Positions 9,385-17,886 of a stretch of 60,388 bases of DNA are shown in pieces. The stretch covers positions 1 through 60,388 of the forward strand of contig NZ_JAHZAA010000005.1 of assembly GCF_019424165.1 (NCBI RefSeq), written 5' to 3'. The DNA comes from Desulfovibrio sp. (GTDB lineage: Bacteria; Desulfobacterota; Desulfovibrionia; Desulfovibrionales; Desulfovibrionaceae). Below the pieces are notes generated by a model. It was not told the DNA's origin. It was given only the letters and a program-made list of their open reading frames with translations, and made no database searches. Position 1 is the first letter of the stretch; each line of letters begins with the position of its first letter. The position numbers and the translations under genes were made by a program.

Positions 9385-9572
9385 GGCGACTCCTCGGCGC
9401 AATGATGCGCCCTGTTCCTTCGTGATCTATGGGTTATAAAAATGTCATGCAAACGCGTCTGCGCCCGGCGAACTCCACCCGGCAGGGGCGGTTTCTGCGC
9501 ATGGCGCAAAAAGTATGGCATGACGCTTCTGCACGGCTCCATGCCGCGCACGGTCATTACCATATGAAAGGT

Positions 9573-10247
9573 CTATAGAAAACCTTGCCGCAGCAGAAAA
9601 TCTTTGCTCAGTCCCGATGCTTCAGGGGTGGCCGTGTCGCCGTTTGTGCCGTTTCCGGCCCAGGGACCCAGCAGCCGGCGAACGTATTTTCCGATGAGGT
9701 CGGTTTCCATATTGACCGTCACGCCCGGCCGCCAGTGCAGCATGGTGGTGCGTTTTTGCGTGTCGGGGATGATGTTGACCTCAAGAAAATCCGGGCCGCA
9801 ATCATTGACCGTAAGGCTTATGCCGTCAAGAGACACAGACCCCTTGGGGATAACCTCCGCACCGAATTCGGCGGGAAAGGCAAGGCGGCAGCACAGGGAC
9901 TGCCCGGTCCGGCGTACTTCGCGCACAGTGGCAAGACAATCCACGTGGCCGCTCACCAGGTGGCCTCCCAGGCGGTCGCCCATGGCCAGCGCCCTTTCCA
10001 GATTGACCAGATACCCGTTTTGCAGGCCGCCCAGGGTTGTGCGCGTGAGTGTCTCGGCCGAGGCGTAAGCTGTGAAGGTGTCGGCCCCGTGTTCTTCCAC
10101 GGACAGGCAGGCGCCGTTAACGGCAATGGATTCGCCATCAATGATGTCGGGCAAGGTAAACAGAGGGCGCAGGCAGATGCGGCATTCCGCACCGCTTTTA
10201 CGTATGGAGCGCACCTCGCCCTGTCCCTGTATGATACCGGTAAACAT
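9573..10247 (-). CDS. ribE: Riboflavin synthase alpha chain
   Basis: Riboflavin synthase dismutates two lumazines to riboflavin. The 224-residue protein has two lumazine-binding beta-barrels, each beginning with the typical signatures (MFTGIIQGQG at the N-terminus, GHLVSGHVD at the junction). IDGESIAVNGACLSV and GSVSLDGISLTVND are the paired substrate loops. The last 25 residues are an unconserved tail. It starts six bases after the ribD stop. Some authors call this gene ribC. Confidence 0.97.
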   Translation of the reverse strand: MFTGIIQGQGEVRSIRKSGAECRICLRPLFTLPDIIDGESIAVNGACLSVEEHGADTFTAYASAETLTRTTLGGLQNGYLVNLERALAMGDRLGGHLVSGHVDCLATVREVRRTGQSLCCRLAFPAEFGAEVIPKGSVSLDGISLTVNDCGPDFLEVNIIPDTQKRTTMLHWRPGVTVNMETDLIGKYVRRLLGPWAGNGTNGDTATPEASGLSKDFLLRQGFL

Positions 10248-10253
10248 GGCTTC

Positions 10254-11411
10254 CTACTTTTCTTCCACGGCTTGCAGCGGGCGCAGTTCGATATGGATGT
10301 CGCCCCCGCTGATGTGGCTGCCTGTTACGCGCATGCGCAGGGCTTCGTCCAGGCTGAGGGGCGCACGGCCGGAAAAAAGCGGTTGCGCGTCCGCGTCTCC
10401 CAGAATCATCGGGGCCATATGCAGGCGAAATTCATCCACAACACCGGCCTCAAGAAGGCTGAGGGCCAGATGTCCGCCGCCTTCGCACAGCAGATAGGGG
10501 CAGTCCAGCTCTTCTCGCATTGTCCGCAGCATATGGGTCAGGTCAGGCCCACCGCGCAGGCTCGGCCCCAGTGAAAGAACGCGCATGCCCATATCGCGCA
10601 GGGCCTTGGCTGTGGTAGAGGCCGCCGCAGCCGGCGAGGCCAGAAATACGGTCTGCTGGGGGCGTTCTTTGAGCAGGTAAAAATCGGCATCCGGCTGGGG
10701 CAGGCGTGAGGTGAGCACGCAGGCCAGGGGTTGCGGGCCGAGAGGTTCGCCCTCATTGATGGGGCGCACGGTAAGCCGCGGATCGTCAGCCCTGAAGGTG
10801 CCGCCGCCCACGAGCACAGCGCCGCCGCAACGGCCTATGCCGGCCCTGAGACGCTGCACTTCCTGTCGGGATTCTTCCGAGCTGATCCACTGTGACTCGC
10901 CCTTGCGCGTGGCTATGCGGCCATCAAGCGTGGCGGCCATCTTAAGGATCACATAAGGGCGTTGCGCCTGCTGCCAGACAAGAAAGTCGGCCACAAGGTC
11001 CCGGCAGTCATCTGCGCAAACGCCTTCAATGACTTCAAGGCCGGATTCGCGCAGGCGGCACGCGCCCCCGCAGGCTTCAGGATTGGGATCGGACAGGCCC
11101 ACCACAATTTTTTTTATGCCTGCGCGCAGCACGGCATCGGTGCAGTGGGGAGTTTTGCCCTGATGGCGGCACGGTTCAAGCGTGACAACCAGCGTGCACT
11201 GAGCCGGATCTATTCCGCGTGCGGCGGCGTCGTTAAGGCAGTCCACCTCGGCATGGTCCAGTCCGAAGGCGCGATGCCAGCCCCTGGCGACAATCTGACC
11301 ATCACGCACAAGAACAGCCCCGACCATAGGATTGGGGCAGGTCTTCCAGCGGCCCTGTTGTGCCAGCGCGATGGCTTCACGCATAAAGGGGGTGTAATCC
11401 AGTTCAGACAT
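10254..11411 (-). CDS. ribD: Bifunctional diaminohydroxyphosphoribosylaminopyrimidine deaminase / 5-amino-6-(5-phosphoribosylamino)uracil reductase
   Basis: RibD performs the second and third steps from GTP to riboflavin. The N-terminal half (1-145) is a zinc cytidine-deaminase fold with HAEVDCL and the PCxxxGKTPxC zinc ligands (EPCRHQGKTPHC). The C-terminal half is an NADPH-dependent reductase with KMAATLDGRIA and LLCEGGG. It is 385 residues, normal for the family. Its GGAG ribosome site overlaps the stop of the upstream, frameshifted deaminase gene two bases away. Confidence 0.97.
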   Translation of the reverse strand: MSELDYTPFMREAIALAQQGRWKTCPNPMVGAVLVRDGQIVARGWHRAFGLDHAEVDCLNDAAARGIDPAQCTLVVTLEPCRHQGKTPHCTDAVLRAGIKKIVVGLSDPNPEACGGACRLRESGLEVIEGVCADDCRDLVADFLVWQQAQRPYVILKMAATLDGRIATRKGESQWISSEESRQEVQRLRAGIGRCGGAVLVGGGTFRADDPRLTVRPINEGEPLGPQPLACVLTSRLPQPDADFYLLKERPQQTVFLASPAAAASTTAKALRDMGMRVLSLGPSLRGGPDLTHMLRTMREELDCPYLLCEGGGHLALSLLEAGVVDEFRLHMAPMILGDADAQPLFSGRAPLSLDEALRMRVTGSHISGGDIHIELRPLQAVEEK

Positions 11412-11413
11412 GG

Positions 11414-11882
11414 CTACTCCGGCTGGGGGCTTATGGCGGGTGGGGTAAAGTCCAGCCTTTCCAGTTGAACCCCGGCTTCCTTGAGCATGGTAGTGGCAAG
11501 CTCGTCAGGATAATGCTCGGCGTAATAAATGCGCCTTATACCGCAGTTGATAAGCATTTTACTACATTGCACGGGTGGTGCAGTACAGTTCGGCTCCGCT
11601 GATATTTATGCCGTGCACGGCCGCCTGGATGATAACGTTTTGCTCCGCATGCAGCCCCCGGCAGATTTCGTGCCTCTGGCCCGATGGAATGCCCAGCTGT
11701 TCGCGCAGGCAGCCCACCTCAAGACAGTGGGGAACCCCTGCGGGCGCGCCGTTATAGCCGGTGGCGAGAATGCGTTTATCCTTCACGGCAATAGCCCCCA
11801 CCCGGCGGCGCGTACAGGTGGAGCGCCCACTGACAAGGTAGGTGATGCTCATGAAGTATTCAGGCCAGGGCAATCTTTGCAT
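11414..11882 (-). pseudogene. Frameshifted ComEB-type dCMP deaminase
   Basis: From the ATG at 11882 the frame encodes a zinc deaminase: MQRLPWPEYFMS, substrate residues around YNGAPAGVPHC, and the catalytic HAEQN motif. It ends early after ELYCTT at 11562. The rest of the family sequence (KMLINCGIRRIYYAEHYP to the usual C-terminus) continues in another frame to a TAG at 11414-11416. The break falls exactly on the second zinc motif PCxxC: CSK is still readable but the P-C pair is missing. A net loss such as eight bases would explain it. The product would be truncated and inactive unless this is a sequence error. A longer start at 11915 is also possible. Confidence 0.85.
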
Positions 11883-12324
11883 GGGATATCCGTTAAATTT
11901 TTCGCTAGTGTACATAGTGGAAGCGTAAAAGCCAAGCCAGCGGTTCGGGCTTTTCGGCGTAAAGGCTTTTTCACCGGAGCGAGACGCAGTCTCTTTTCCG
12001 GTATTCCGCAGGCTGCGCATGGGCAAGGTTGACTGACATTGCGTCGCGCAGCGACGGCCCGGAAGCCGTGAACCTCCGGGCCGCGATGGTCGTTGCAGGC
12101 AAGGCCTGCCGGTGCTGCCGGACCGTAATCAGGTCACTGAAGTATCCTGACCGGCGGCAGCGGCCATTGAGCCTGATGACGGTCTGGCGTTTTGAACCGG
12201 CCCGCCGGATTCAACCATCCGGGCCTTGCAGAGCGGATGCTTTACAAGGCCCGGATATTTTCACTCGTCAACTGAACGCCCGGATATCTGATTAGCTTTG
12301 TACGAGGCAGTCTTGCACGGCTAA
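11883..12324. other. Gene-free spacer with seven consecutive hairpins
   Basis: No coding frame is convincing here. Inverted repeats follow one another: 12043-12055, 12056-12082, 12095-12109, 12114-12161 (with an inner 12130-12150 stem), 12192-12214, 12217-12256 (12 bp perfect) and 12288-12328 next to the glyA stop. They could form a structured RNA between glyA and the deaminase gene, or a set of transcription-attenuating stems. I do not recognise a known riboswitch. Confidence 0.5.
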
Positions 12325-13569
12325 TCAGGCGAGATGGGCAAACAGGGGGAACTGATGTGCGAATTCTTCAACGTTTTTACGGATTTTTTCAAGTTCCGCC
12401 GTGTTGTCCCGCTTTTCAAGCGCCGCAACGATAAACTGACCCACTGTGCGCATGTGATCCTGCTTCATGCCGCGTGTGGTAAGGGCAGCAGTACCCAGGC
12501 GTATGCCGGACGTAACGAAGGGCGAGCGCGTTTCAAAGGGTACGGTATTTTTATTGACCGTGATACCTGCCGTATCCAGGGCAATTTCAGCGTCCTTGCC
12601 GGTAATATCCTTGTTGGTCAGGTCAACCAGCATGAGGTGGTTATCCGTACCGCCGGAAACAAGGTCGTAGCCCGCTTCGGTAAGGCATGCGGCCAGGGTG
12701 GCGGCGTTATCCAGCACCTGCTGCTGATACACCTTGAAGGCTGGGTGCAGCGCTTCGCCCAGAGCAACGGCCTTGGCGGCAATGACGTGCATGAGTGGGC
12801 CGCCCTGAATGCCGGGGAAAATCTGGCTATTCAGGATTTTGCCCATATCTTCCGTGGACAGGATCATGCCGCCGCGCGGGCCGCGCAGGGTTTTGTGCGT
12901 GGTTGTGGTGGTGATGTGGGCATGCGGAACCGGGCTTTGGTGCAGGCCTGCAGCCACGAGGCCCGCTATGTGGGCCATGTCCACCACAAGCTTCGCGCCC
13001 ACTTCATCAGCAATGGTGCGAAAGCGGGCAAAGTCAATGGCGCGGGGGTAGGCGCTGGCACCGGCAACAATGACGCTGGGCTTGTGTTCACGGGCTTTGG
13101 CGGCCACATCGTCATAGTCGATGCGTCCGGTTTCGCGCTGCACCCCGTACGAGATGACCTTGAAAAGACGCCCGGAAAAGTTCACGGGGCTGCCGTGGGT
13201 GAGGTGCCCGCCGTGAGAAAGGTCCATGCCAAGAATGGTGTCGCCGGGTTTGAGAACAGCCAGGTAGGCGGCCATGTTGGCCTGTGAGCCGGAGTGGGGC
13301 TGCACGTTGACGTATTGTGCGTCAAAAAGCAGTTTGGCCCTTTCCTGGGCGATGGTTTCCACCATATCCACGTATTCGCAGCCGCCATAGTAGCGCTTGC
13401 CGGGATAACCTTCGGCGTATTTGTTGGTCAGTACGCTGCCCTGGGCTTCGCGTACCGCCGTGGAAACAATGTTTTCCGAAGCGATAAGCTCAAGCTTGCC
13501 CATCTGCCTTTGCGATTCCAGAGCAATGGCCTTTGCGATTTCCGGGTCTTGCAGCAGAATTTCATCCAT
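12325..13569 (-). CDS. glyA: Serine hydroxymethyltransferase
   Basis: A PLP enzyme that interconverts serine and glycine with tetrahydrofolate, feeding one-carbon units. The 414-residue protein has the usual ELIASEN opening, EGYPGKRYYGGCEYVD, the HGGHLTHG loop, VDMAHIAGL, and the PLP lysine in TTTTHKTLRGPRGG. The length matches bacterial GlyA. The ATG is preceded by AAGGA and, 26 bases upstream, by an 11-bp perfect hairpin that may separate its expression from fabF. Confidence 0.98.
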   Translation of the reverse strand: MDEILLQDPEIAKAIALESQRQMGKLELIASENIVSTAVREAQGSVLTNKYAEGYPGKRYYGGCEYVDMVETIAQERAKLLFDAQYVNVQPHSGSQANMAAYLAVLKPGDTILGMDLSHGGHLTHGSPVNFSGRLFKVISYGVQRETGRIDYDDVAAKAREHKPSVIVAGASAYPRAIDFARFRTIADEVGAKLVVDMAHIAGLVAAGLHQSPVPHAHITTTTTHKTLRGPRGGMILSTEDMGKILNSQIFPGIQGGPLMHVIAAKAVALGEALHPAFKVYQQQVLDNAATLAACLTEAGYDLVSGGTDNHLMLVDLTNKDITGKDAEIALDTAGITVNKNTVPFETRSPFVTSGIRLGTAALTTRGMKQDHMRTVGQFIVAALEKRDNTAELEKIRKNVEEFAHQFPLFAHLA

Positions 13570-13966
13570 GAACGTGGCATCCTTAGTGAAATATACTGCC
13601 CGCCACAGTGGCGGGCAGTGTGTGTACTGGGCTGGCCTGGCGGAGAGTACAACGTCCGGCGGCCTGTTACAGGCTTTCGGACGGTTCTGACAAGTCAGGC
13701 GGCCGTGGCGATAGCGGGGCCTTTTTTTTTCAGAAGGCGCTGATCAGCGGCCTGGTTGTCCGTGATCTGCGCCGGTTTTTTGTGCGAAATCGCTGTGTGC
13801 TGACACATCTGATCCGCGCATGGTGTCTTGCCGAGAGCGGATACCTCCCCCGCAGGAGTTTTCTGAAAATCAAGGTTGCCCCGCAGCGGCGCGGAGAAGT
13901 TAAACGCGCACCGCCGGATGCCTGCCGGAAGTATGAGCCGTACCGGCAGGCATGGCGGGCGGCATG
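13570..13966. other. fabF-glyA spacer without a gene
   Basis: About 400 bases with no supported coding frame. Besides the hairpin next to glyA there is a second perfect 11-bp stem, 13918-13928 with 13943-13953, just after the fabF stop on the minus strand. It is terminator-like but lacks a T-run. A glyA promoter probably lies between the two; I could not fix it. Confidence 0.5.
13595..13619 (-). terminator. 11-bp hairpin just upstream of glyA
   Basis: Positions 13595-13605 and 13609-13619 are exact reverse complements with a three-base loop, followed on the minus strand by ATATTTCACT. It may terminate fabF transcripts or stabilise the glyA message; the T-tract is poor. Confidence 0.5.
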
Positions 13967-15217
13967 CTATTTATCGTTCCACTTCTTCAGGATCAGGCTG
14001 GCATTGGTGCCGCCAAAGCCAAAGGAGTTGCACATGGCATACTCACAGGCAATATTTTGGGATCCGTCAGCCATATAGTCGAGGTCGCATTCCGGATCGG
14101 GATTTTCAAGGTTGATGGTACCCGGCAGCATTTCATCATGCAGGGCCAGCGCGGTGAAGACAGACTCTATACCACCGGCCGCGCCGAGCAGATGCCCGGT
14201 CATGGATTTGGTGGCAGAGATTTTGACCTTCTTGGCGTGGTCGCCGAAAACCAGCTTGATCGCCTTTGTTTCCGTGCTGTCATTGAGCATGGTGGACGTG
14301 GCGTGGGCATTGATGTGCCCGATGGCCGAAGGGCCTATCCCGGCTTCGCGCAGGGCGTTTTGCATGGCGCGGGCCATGCCTTCACCATTTTCACAGGGGG
14401 CGGTCATGTGGTAGGCGTCGCCCGACGCGCCGTAGCCCACCAGCTCCGCATAGATTCTGGCTCCGCGTTCCTGAGCCGACTCCAGCGTTTCAACAAAGAG
14501 CAACCCGGCCCCTTCGCCGATGACAAAACCATCGCGTTTGGCGTCGAACGGGCGGGAAGCCTTGGTGGGATCGTCATTGTACTGGGTGGAAAGCGCTTTG
14601 AGCGCTGTAAAGCCGGCCACGCCGAGGGGCGTTACCGTGGCCTCCACCCCGCCGGTGATGACAGCCTTGACCCGGCCCAACAGAATTTCGCTGAACGCGG
14701 TACCCATGGCATGAATGGCCGAGGCGCACGCTGTGGTGGTGACAATATTGGGGCCCTTGGCGCCTGTAAAAATGGAAATCTGCCCCGGACCCATGTTTGA
14801 AATCAGCATGGGAATCATGAAGGGAGAGATCCTGTTGGGACCGGCTTCCAGCAGTTTGGCGTGATACGTTTCAATAGTGTGCAGGCCGCCAAGGCCGATG
14901 CCGAGAATAACGGCGGTGTCATAGGCATTGGCGTCCGTCACTTCATAGCCCGCGTCCCTGAGCAGCATCTGGGCCGAAGCCACGGCAAACTGGGTAAAAC
15001 GGTCCATGCGCCGCACCTGCTTGGCGGGCATGAAATCTTCGGGCACAAAATTTTTCACTTCTCCCGCGATACGCGAATCGTAGGCGGAAGCGTCAAAAAG
15101 CGTGATGGGCGCGATGCCCGACTCGCCTGCGAGCAGTTTTTTCCAGGTGCTCTCAATATCGTTGGCGAGGGGCGTAACGCCGCCAACGCCGGTGATTACT
15201 ACGCGGGGACGGGTCAT
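13967..15217 (-). CDS. fabF: Beta-ketoacyl-ACP synthase II
   Basis: FabF elongates acyl-ACP by decarboxylative Claisen condensation with malonyl-ACP. The 416-residue thiolase-fold protein has the Cys nucleophile in TTACASAIHAMG, the two catalytic histidines in NAHATSTMLND and KSMTGHLLGAAGG, and the C-terminal SFGFGGTNASL. The start ATG at 15215-15217 follows AAAGGAG. The frame is open to 15313 but the extension is not conserved. It follows acpP after 70 bases containing a hairpin. Confidence 0.98.
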   Translation of the reverse strand: MTRPRVVITGVGGVTPLANDIESTWKKLLAGESGIAPITLFDASAYDSRIAGEVKNFVPEDFMPAKQVRRMDRFTQFAVASAQMLLRDAGYEVTDANAYDTAVILGIGLGGLHTIETYHAKLLEAGPNRISPFMIPMLISNMGPGQISIFTGAKGPNIVTTTACASAIHAMGTAFSEILLGRVKAVITGGVEATVTPLGVAGFTALKALSTQYNDDPTKASRPFDAKRDGFVIGEGAGLLFVETLESAQERGARIYAELVGYGASGDAYHMTAPCENGEGMARAMQNALREAGIGPSAIGHINAHATSTMLNDSTETKAIKLVFGDHAKKVKISATKSMTGHLLGAAGGIESVFTALALHDEMLPGTINLENPDPECDLDYMADGSQNIACEYAMCNSFGFGGTNASLILKKWNDK

Positions 15218-15236
15218 GCATGCTCCTTTGGTGCGG

Positions 15237-15256
15237 GAGGGGGCTTTAGCCCCCTC
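15237..15256 (-). promoter_or_regulatory. Stem-loop between acpP and fabF
   Basis: GAGGGGGC and GCCCCCTC form an 8-bp GC stem with a four-base loop in the 70-base acpP-fabF gap. It has no T-run, so partial termination or mRNA end protection is more likely than full termination. ACP is needed in much larger amounts than FabF, which would fit, but this is inference. Confidence 0.5.
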
Positions 15257-15287
15257 GCACGCTGCATATCTGGCGAACAAACCTTGG

Positions 15288-15521
15288 CTATTTCTTTTCT
15301 TCGATATAGGCAATGGCGTCCTGAACCTTCAGGATCTTCTGAGCGTCCTCGTCGGCGATTTCGACTTCGAACTCTTCTTCCATGGCCATGATCAGTTCAG
15401 TCAGGTCCAGGGAGTCGGCGCCCAGGTCTTCCACGAAGCTGGCTTCGGGCTTGACTTCATCAGCGCTGACGCCCAACTGGTCTACAATGATTTTTTTAAC
15501 TTTTTCGGCGACATCAGACAT
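15288..15521 (-). CDS. acpP: Acyl carrier protein
   Basis: A 77-residue acidic four-helix carrier that holds growing acyl chains on a 4'-phosphopantetheine arm. The attachment serine is in the invariant GADSLDLTEL motif. Start and length are standard, with CTGGAGG upstream of the ATG. It is the central gene of the fabH-fabG-acpP-fabF set. Confidence 0.98.
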   Translation of the reverse strand: MSDVAEKVKKIIVDQLGVSADEVKPEASFVEDLGADSLDLTELIMAMEEEFEVEIADEDAQKILKVQDAIAYIEEKK

Positions 15522-15833
15522 AGTATCCTCCAGGTAATTTTAATATCCATCCAAACCCCGGCTTCAGGGCTGTGCCGGGTGCGTCTTCGGTTGTTCTGCT
15601 TACGTGTTTTCACGCTAACTGCCTGGCCAACGAACATACCTTGCGTTACTCAGCCGTGCTCTTGCAAGACGGCGGCTGAAACAGGGTTACCCTGGCAGGC
15701 CCGGCATTTTGCCGGTTTCTCACAGGCTGCGTTGCAACCGGGAGAATGCCCATCAAGGCAGATATGTTTCGTGGCGCGGATTGTCGGCAACAATCCGCAC
15801 AGGAGCAGCTAACAGTTTTACTGCAAAACTGCG
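15522..15833. other. fabG-acpP spacer rich in inverted repeats
   Basis: No gene in these 312 bases. Several stems occur in a row, among them 15651-15656 with 15673-15678 (enclosing TCTTGCAAGA), 15682-15694, and 15776-15784 with 15790-15798 (9 bp, just after the fabG stop). The acpP promoter probably lies here but no clear -35/-10 pair stands out. Confidence 0.45.
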
Positions 15834-16595
15834 CTAGCAGTACATGCCCCCATTCACTCCAAGCACCTGTCCGGTAATGTAGGCGGCCTTGTCCGAGGCG
15901 AGAAAAGCCACGGCATCGGCCACTTCCTGGGCAGTGCCCATGCGCTTGAGCGGGATAACTTCCTCATAGCTTTTACGCACATCGTCGCCAAGGGCGGCGG
16001 TCATGTCCGTTTCAATAAAGCCGGGGGCCACGGCGTTGACCGTGATCTGGCGCGCGGCCAGTTCTTTGGCGCAGGACTTGGTGAGGCCCAGCAGGGCGGC
16101 CTTGGCCGAGGCGTAGTTGGCCTGACCGGCGTTGCCCATTTGGCCCACCACCGAAGAAATGTTTACAATACGGCCCTTGCGGGCCTTGCTCATGATTTTG
16201 GCGGCCTCGCGGGTGCAGATGAAGGCCCCGCGCAGATTGACATTGATTACCCGGTCAAAGTCCTCATCCTTCATGCGGATAAGAAAACCGTCCTTGGTGA
16301 TGCCCGCATTGTTCACGAGCACGGCAAGATCAACCTTGTCTTTGATTTCAGTCGTGAAAAAATCGGAAACAGCGGCGCCATCGCTTACATCAAGGGCAAA
16401 AGCCCTGGCCTGACCGCCCGCCGCCCTGATTTCGTCCACCACCTGCTCCGCCTCTGCGGGGCGGCTCACATAGGTGAGAAAAACCTGAAAGCCGTCCCGG
16501 GCAAGGGTTTGGGCAATGGCCCGCCCTATGCCGCGCGAGCCGCCCGTCACAAGAGCTGTGGGCGTGGCGGTGGGCGTGGAATGCTCTGTACTCAT
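15834..16595 (-). CDS. fabG: 3-oxoacyl-ACP reductase
   Basis: An NADPH-dependent short-chain dehydrogenase that reduces beta-ketoacyl-ACP. The 253-residue Rossmann protein has TGGSRGIG for cofactor binding, NNAG, the catalytic Ser in NISSVVGQMG, the YxxxK pair in NYASAKAALLG, and a glycine-rich C-terminus (LGVNGGMYC). It lies between fabH and acpP, separated from each by about 300 bases of hairpin-rich DNA. Confidence 0.97.
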   Translation of the reverse strand: MSTEHSTPTATPTALVTGGSRGIGRAIAQTLARDGFQVFLTYVSRPAEAEQVVDEIRAAGGQARAFALDVSDGAAVSDFFTTEIKDKVDLAVLVNNAGITKDGFLIRMKDEDFDRVINVNLRGAFICTREAAKIMSKARKGRIVNISSVVGQMGNAGQANYASAKAALLGLTKSCAKELAARQITVNAVAPGFIETDMTAALGDDVRKSYEEVIPLKRMGTAQEVADAVAFLASDKAAYITGQVLGVNGGMYC

Positions 16596-16633
16596 GCTCG
16601 TTCTGCCTTTGCTGAAGGTGTCGTTTTATAGCC

Positions 16634-16859
16634 CTCCCCGGCGGCTGTTTCAATGCTGCCGGAGGGGTGAAAAATGCGCGCGGTTGCACTGCCTCACGGC
16701 CGCGCCGTCTTCGGGGCAATGCGTATGCCCGTCCGTCCGGCGGTTTTGCCGGGATGTTTCCGCGTTTTTCGAGGCAGCCGTTATTTCATCGGCTGCACCG
16801 CCCGGACAGCAGCAGAGTATACGCCGGAAACGCCGTAGAACGGTGGTAACACCGTTACG
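16634..16859. repeat. Run of inverted repeats in the fabH-fabG spacer
   Basis: The 289-base spacer has no gene but holds several stems in sequence: 16634-16670 (interrupted GC stem), about 16735-16750, 16774-16780 with 16790-16796 (7 bp perfect) and 16839-16845 with 16850-16856 flanked by more pairing. The pattern resembles the spacers after glyA and before acpP. The function is unknown; it may also carry the fabG promoter. Confidence 0.4.
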
Positions 16860-16884
16860 GACGCTTTATCAAAGCAAAAAAGAC

Positions 16885-17871
16885 CTAGAAACGCAGCAGG
16901 GCCGCGCCCCAGGTCAGGCCGGCGCCGAAGGCGGTGGCAAGTATACGATCTCCGGCCTTGATGCGCCCGGCTGCGCGGGCTTCGGCAATGGCCAGGGGAA
17001 TAGATGCCGAAGAGGTGTTGCCGTACTTGTCCACGTTGACGAAAACGCGGTCGCCGGTCATGTCCAGGCGGCTGCCTACTGCCTCAATGATGCGCATGTT
17101 GGCCTGATGGGGAACCAGCAGGTCCACATCGCCGGTGCTGAGTCCGTTGCGGGAGAGCACGTTTTCGCAGATGTGCACCATGTTGCGCACGGCATGCTTG
17201 TAGGTTTCACGTCCTTGCATGGTGATGAAAAAATCGTCTTCAATGGTGTCGCCCTTGGCGTAGCGACTGCTGGTGCCGCCGCCCACCACGATGAGGTCGC
17301 TCTGCGTGCCGTCGCTCTGGCAAACCACATCTTCGACACCGGCCAGCACGTTGGACGAGGTACCCGCGACTATGCAGGCTGTGGCCGCATCGCCGAAAAG
17401 CACGCAGGTGCTTCTGTCGTCCCAGTTCACACGCCTGGTGAGGGCTTCGGTGCAGACAAAAAGAATTTTGGCTTCCGGCTGGTGAGCCAGAAGGCTGCGG
17501 CAGATGGACAGGCCGTACAGAAAGCCCGAGCAGGCCGCGCCGAAGTCAAAGGCCATGACAGGGCCTGCGCCAAGCTGCCCGGCGATGATGCAGGCCACGG
17601 AGGGCGAAAGCACGTCCGGGGTGCAGGTGGCGGCGATAACGTGGGTGAGCTCTGCGGGCTCCATGCCCGCATCGGCCAGGGCCTTGCGGGCCGCCTGGAG
17701 GCCAAGGTCAGAGGCGTTCTCGTCATCAGCCAGTTTGTGGCGTTGCCGTATACCGGTGCGGGAGACAATCCACTCGTCGTTGGTGTCCACCACCTTGACG
17801 AGGTCTTCGTTGGTCAGGACCGCGTCCGGCACATGGGCGCTCAGCGCAAGCAAATGGCAGAGAGGGTTCAT
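16885..17871 (-). CDS. fabH: Beta-ketoacyl-ACP synthase III
   Basis: FabH starts fatty-acid synthesis by condensing acetyl-CoA with malonyl-ACP. The 328-residue thiolase-fold enzyme has the Cys nucleophile in GAACSGFLYGLS, His in PHQANMRI and Asn in YGNTSSASIP, which form the Cys-His-Asn triad typical of KAS III. DEWIVSRTGIRQR is the standard N-terminal signature. It follows plsX after 15 bases, the common plsX-fabH arrangement. Confidence 0.97.
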   Translation of the reverse strand: MNPLCHLLALSAHVPDAVLTNEDLVKVVDTNDEWIVSRTGIRQRHKLADDENASDLGLQAARKALADAGMEPAELTHVIAATCTPDVLSPSVACIIAGQLGAGPVMAFDFGAACSGFLYGLSICRSLLAHQPEAKILFVCTEALTRRVNWDDRSTCVLFGDAATACIVAGTSSNVLAGVEDVVCQSDGTQSDLIVVGGGTSSRYAKGDTIEDDFFITMQGRETYKHAVRNMVHICENVLSRNGLSTGDVDLLVPHQANMRIIEAVGSRLDMTGDRVFVNVDKYGNTSSASIPLAIAEARAAGRIKAGDRILATAFGAGLTWGAALLRF

Positions 17872-17886
17872 TCTGTATACCGTCGG

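Noticed and set aside
12043..12328. Reading the hairpin cluster as a known riboswitch (cobalamin, THF, glycine, FMN) or as SRP, 6S, RNase P or tmRNA
   Set aside because: None of the consensus cores is present on either strand; kept only as an unnamed structured region.
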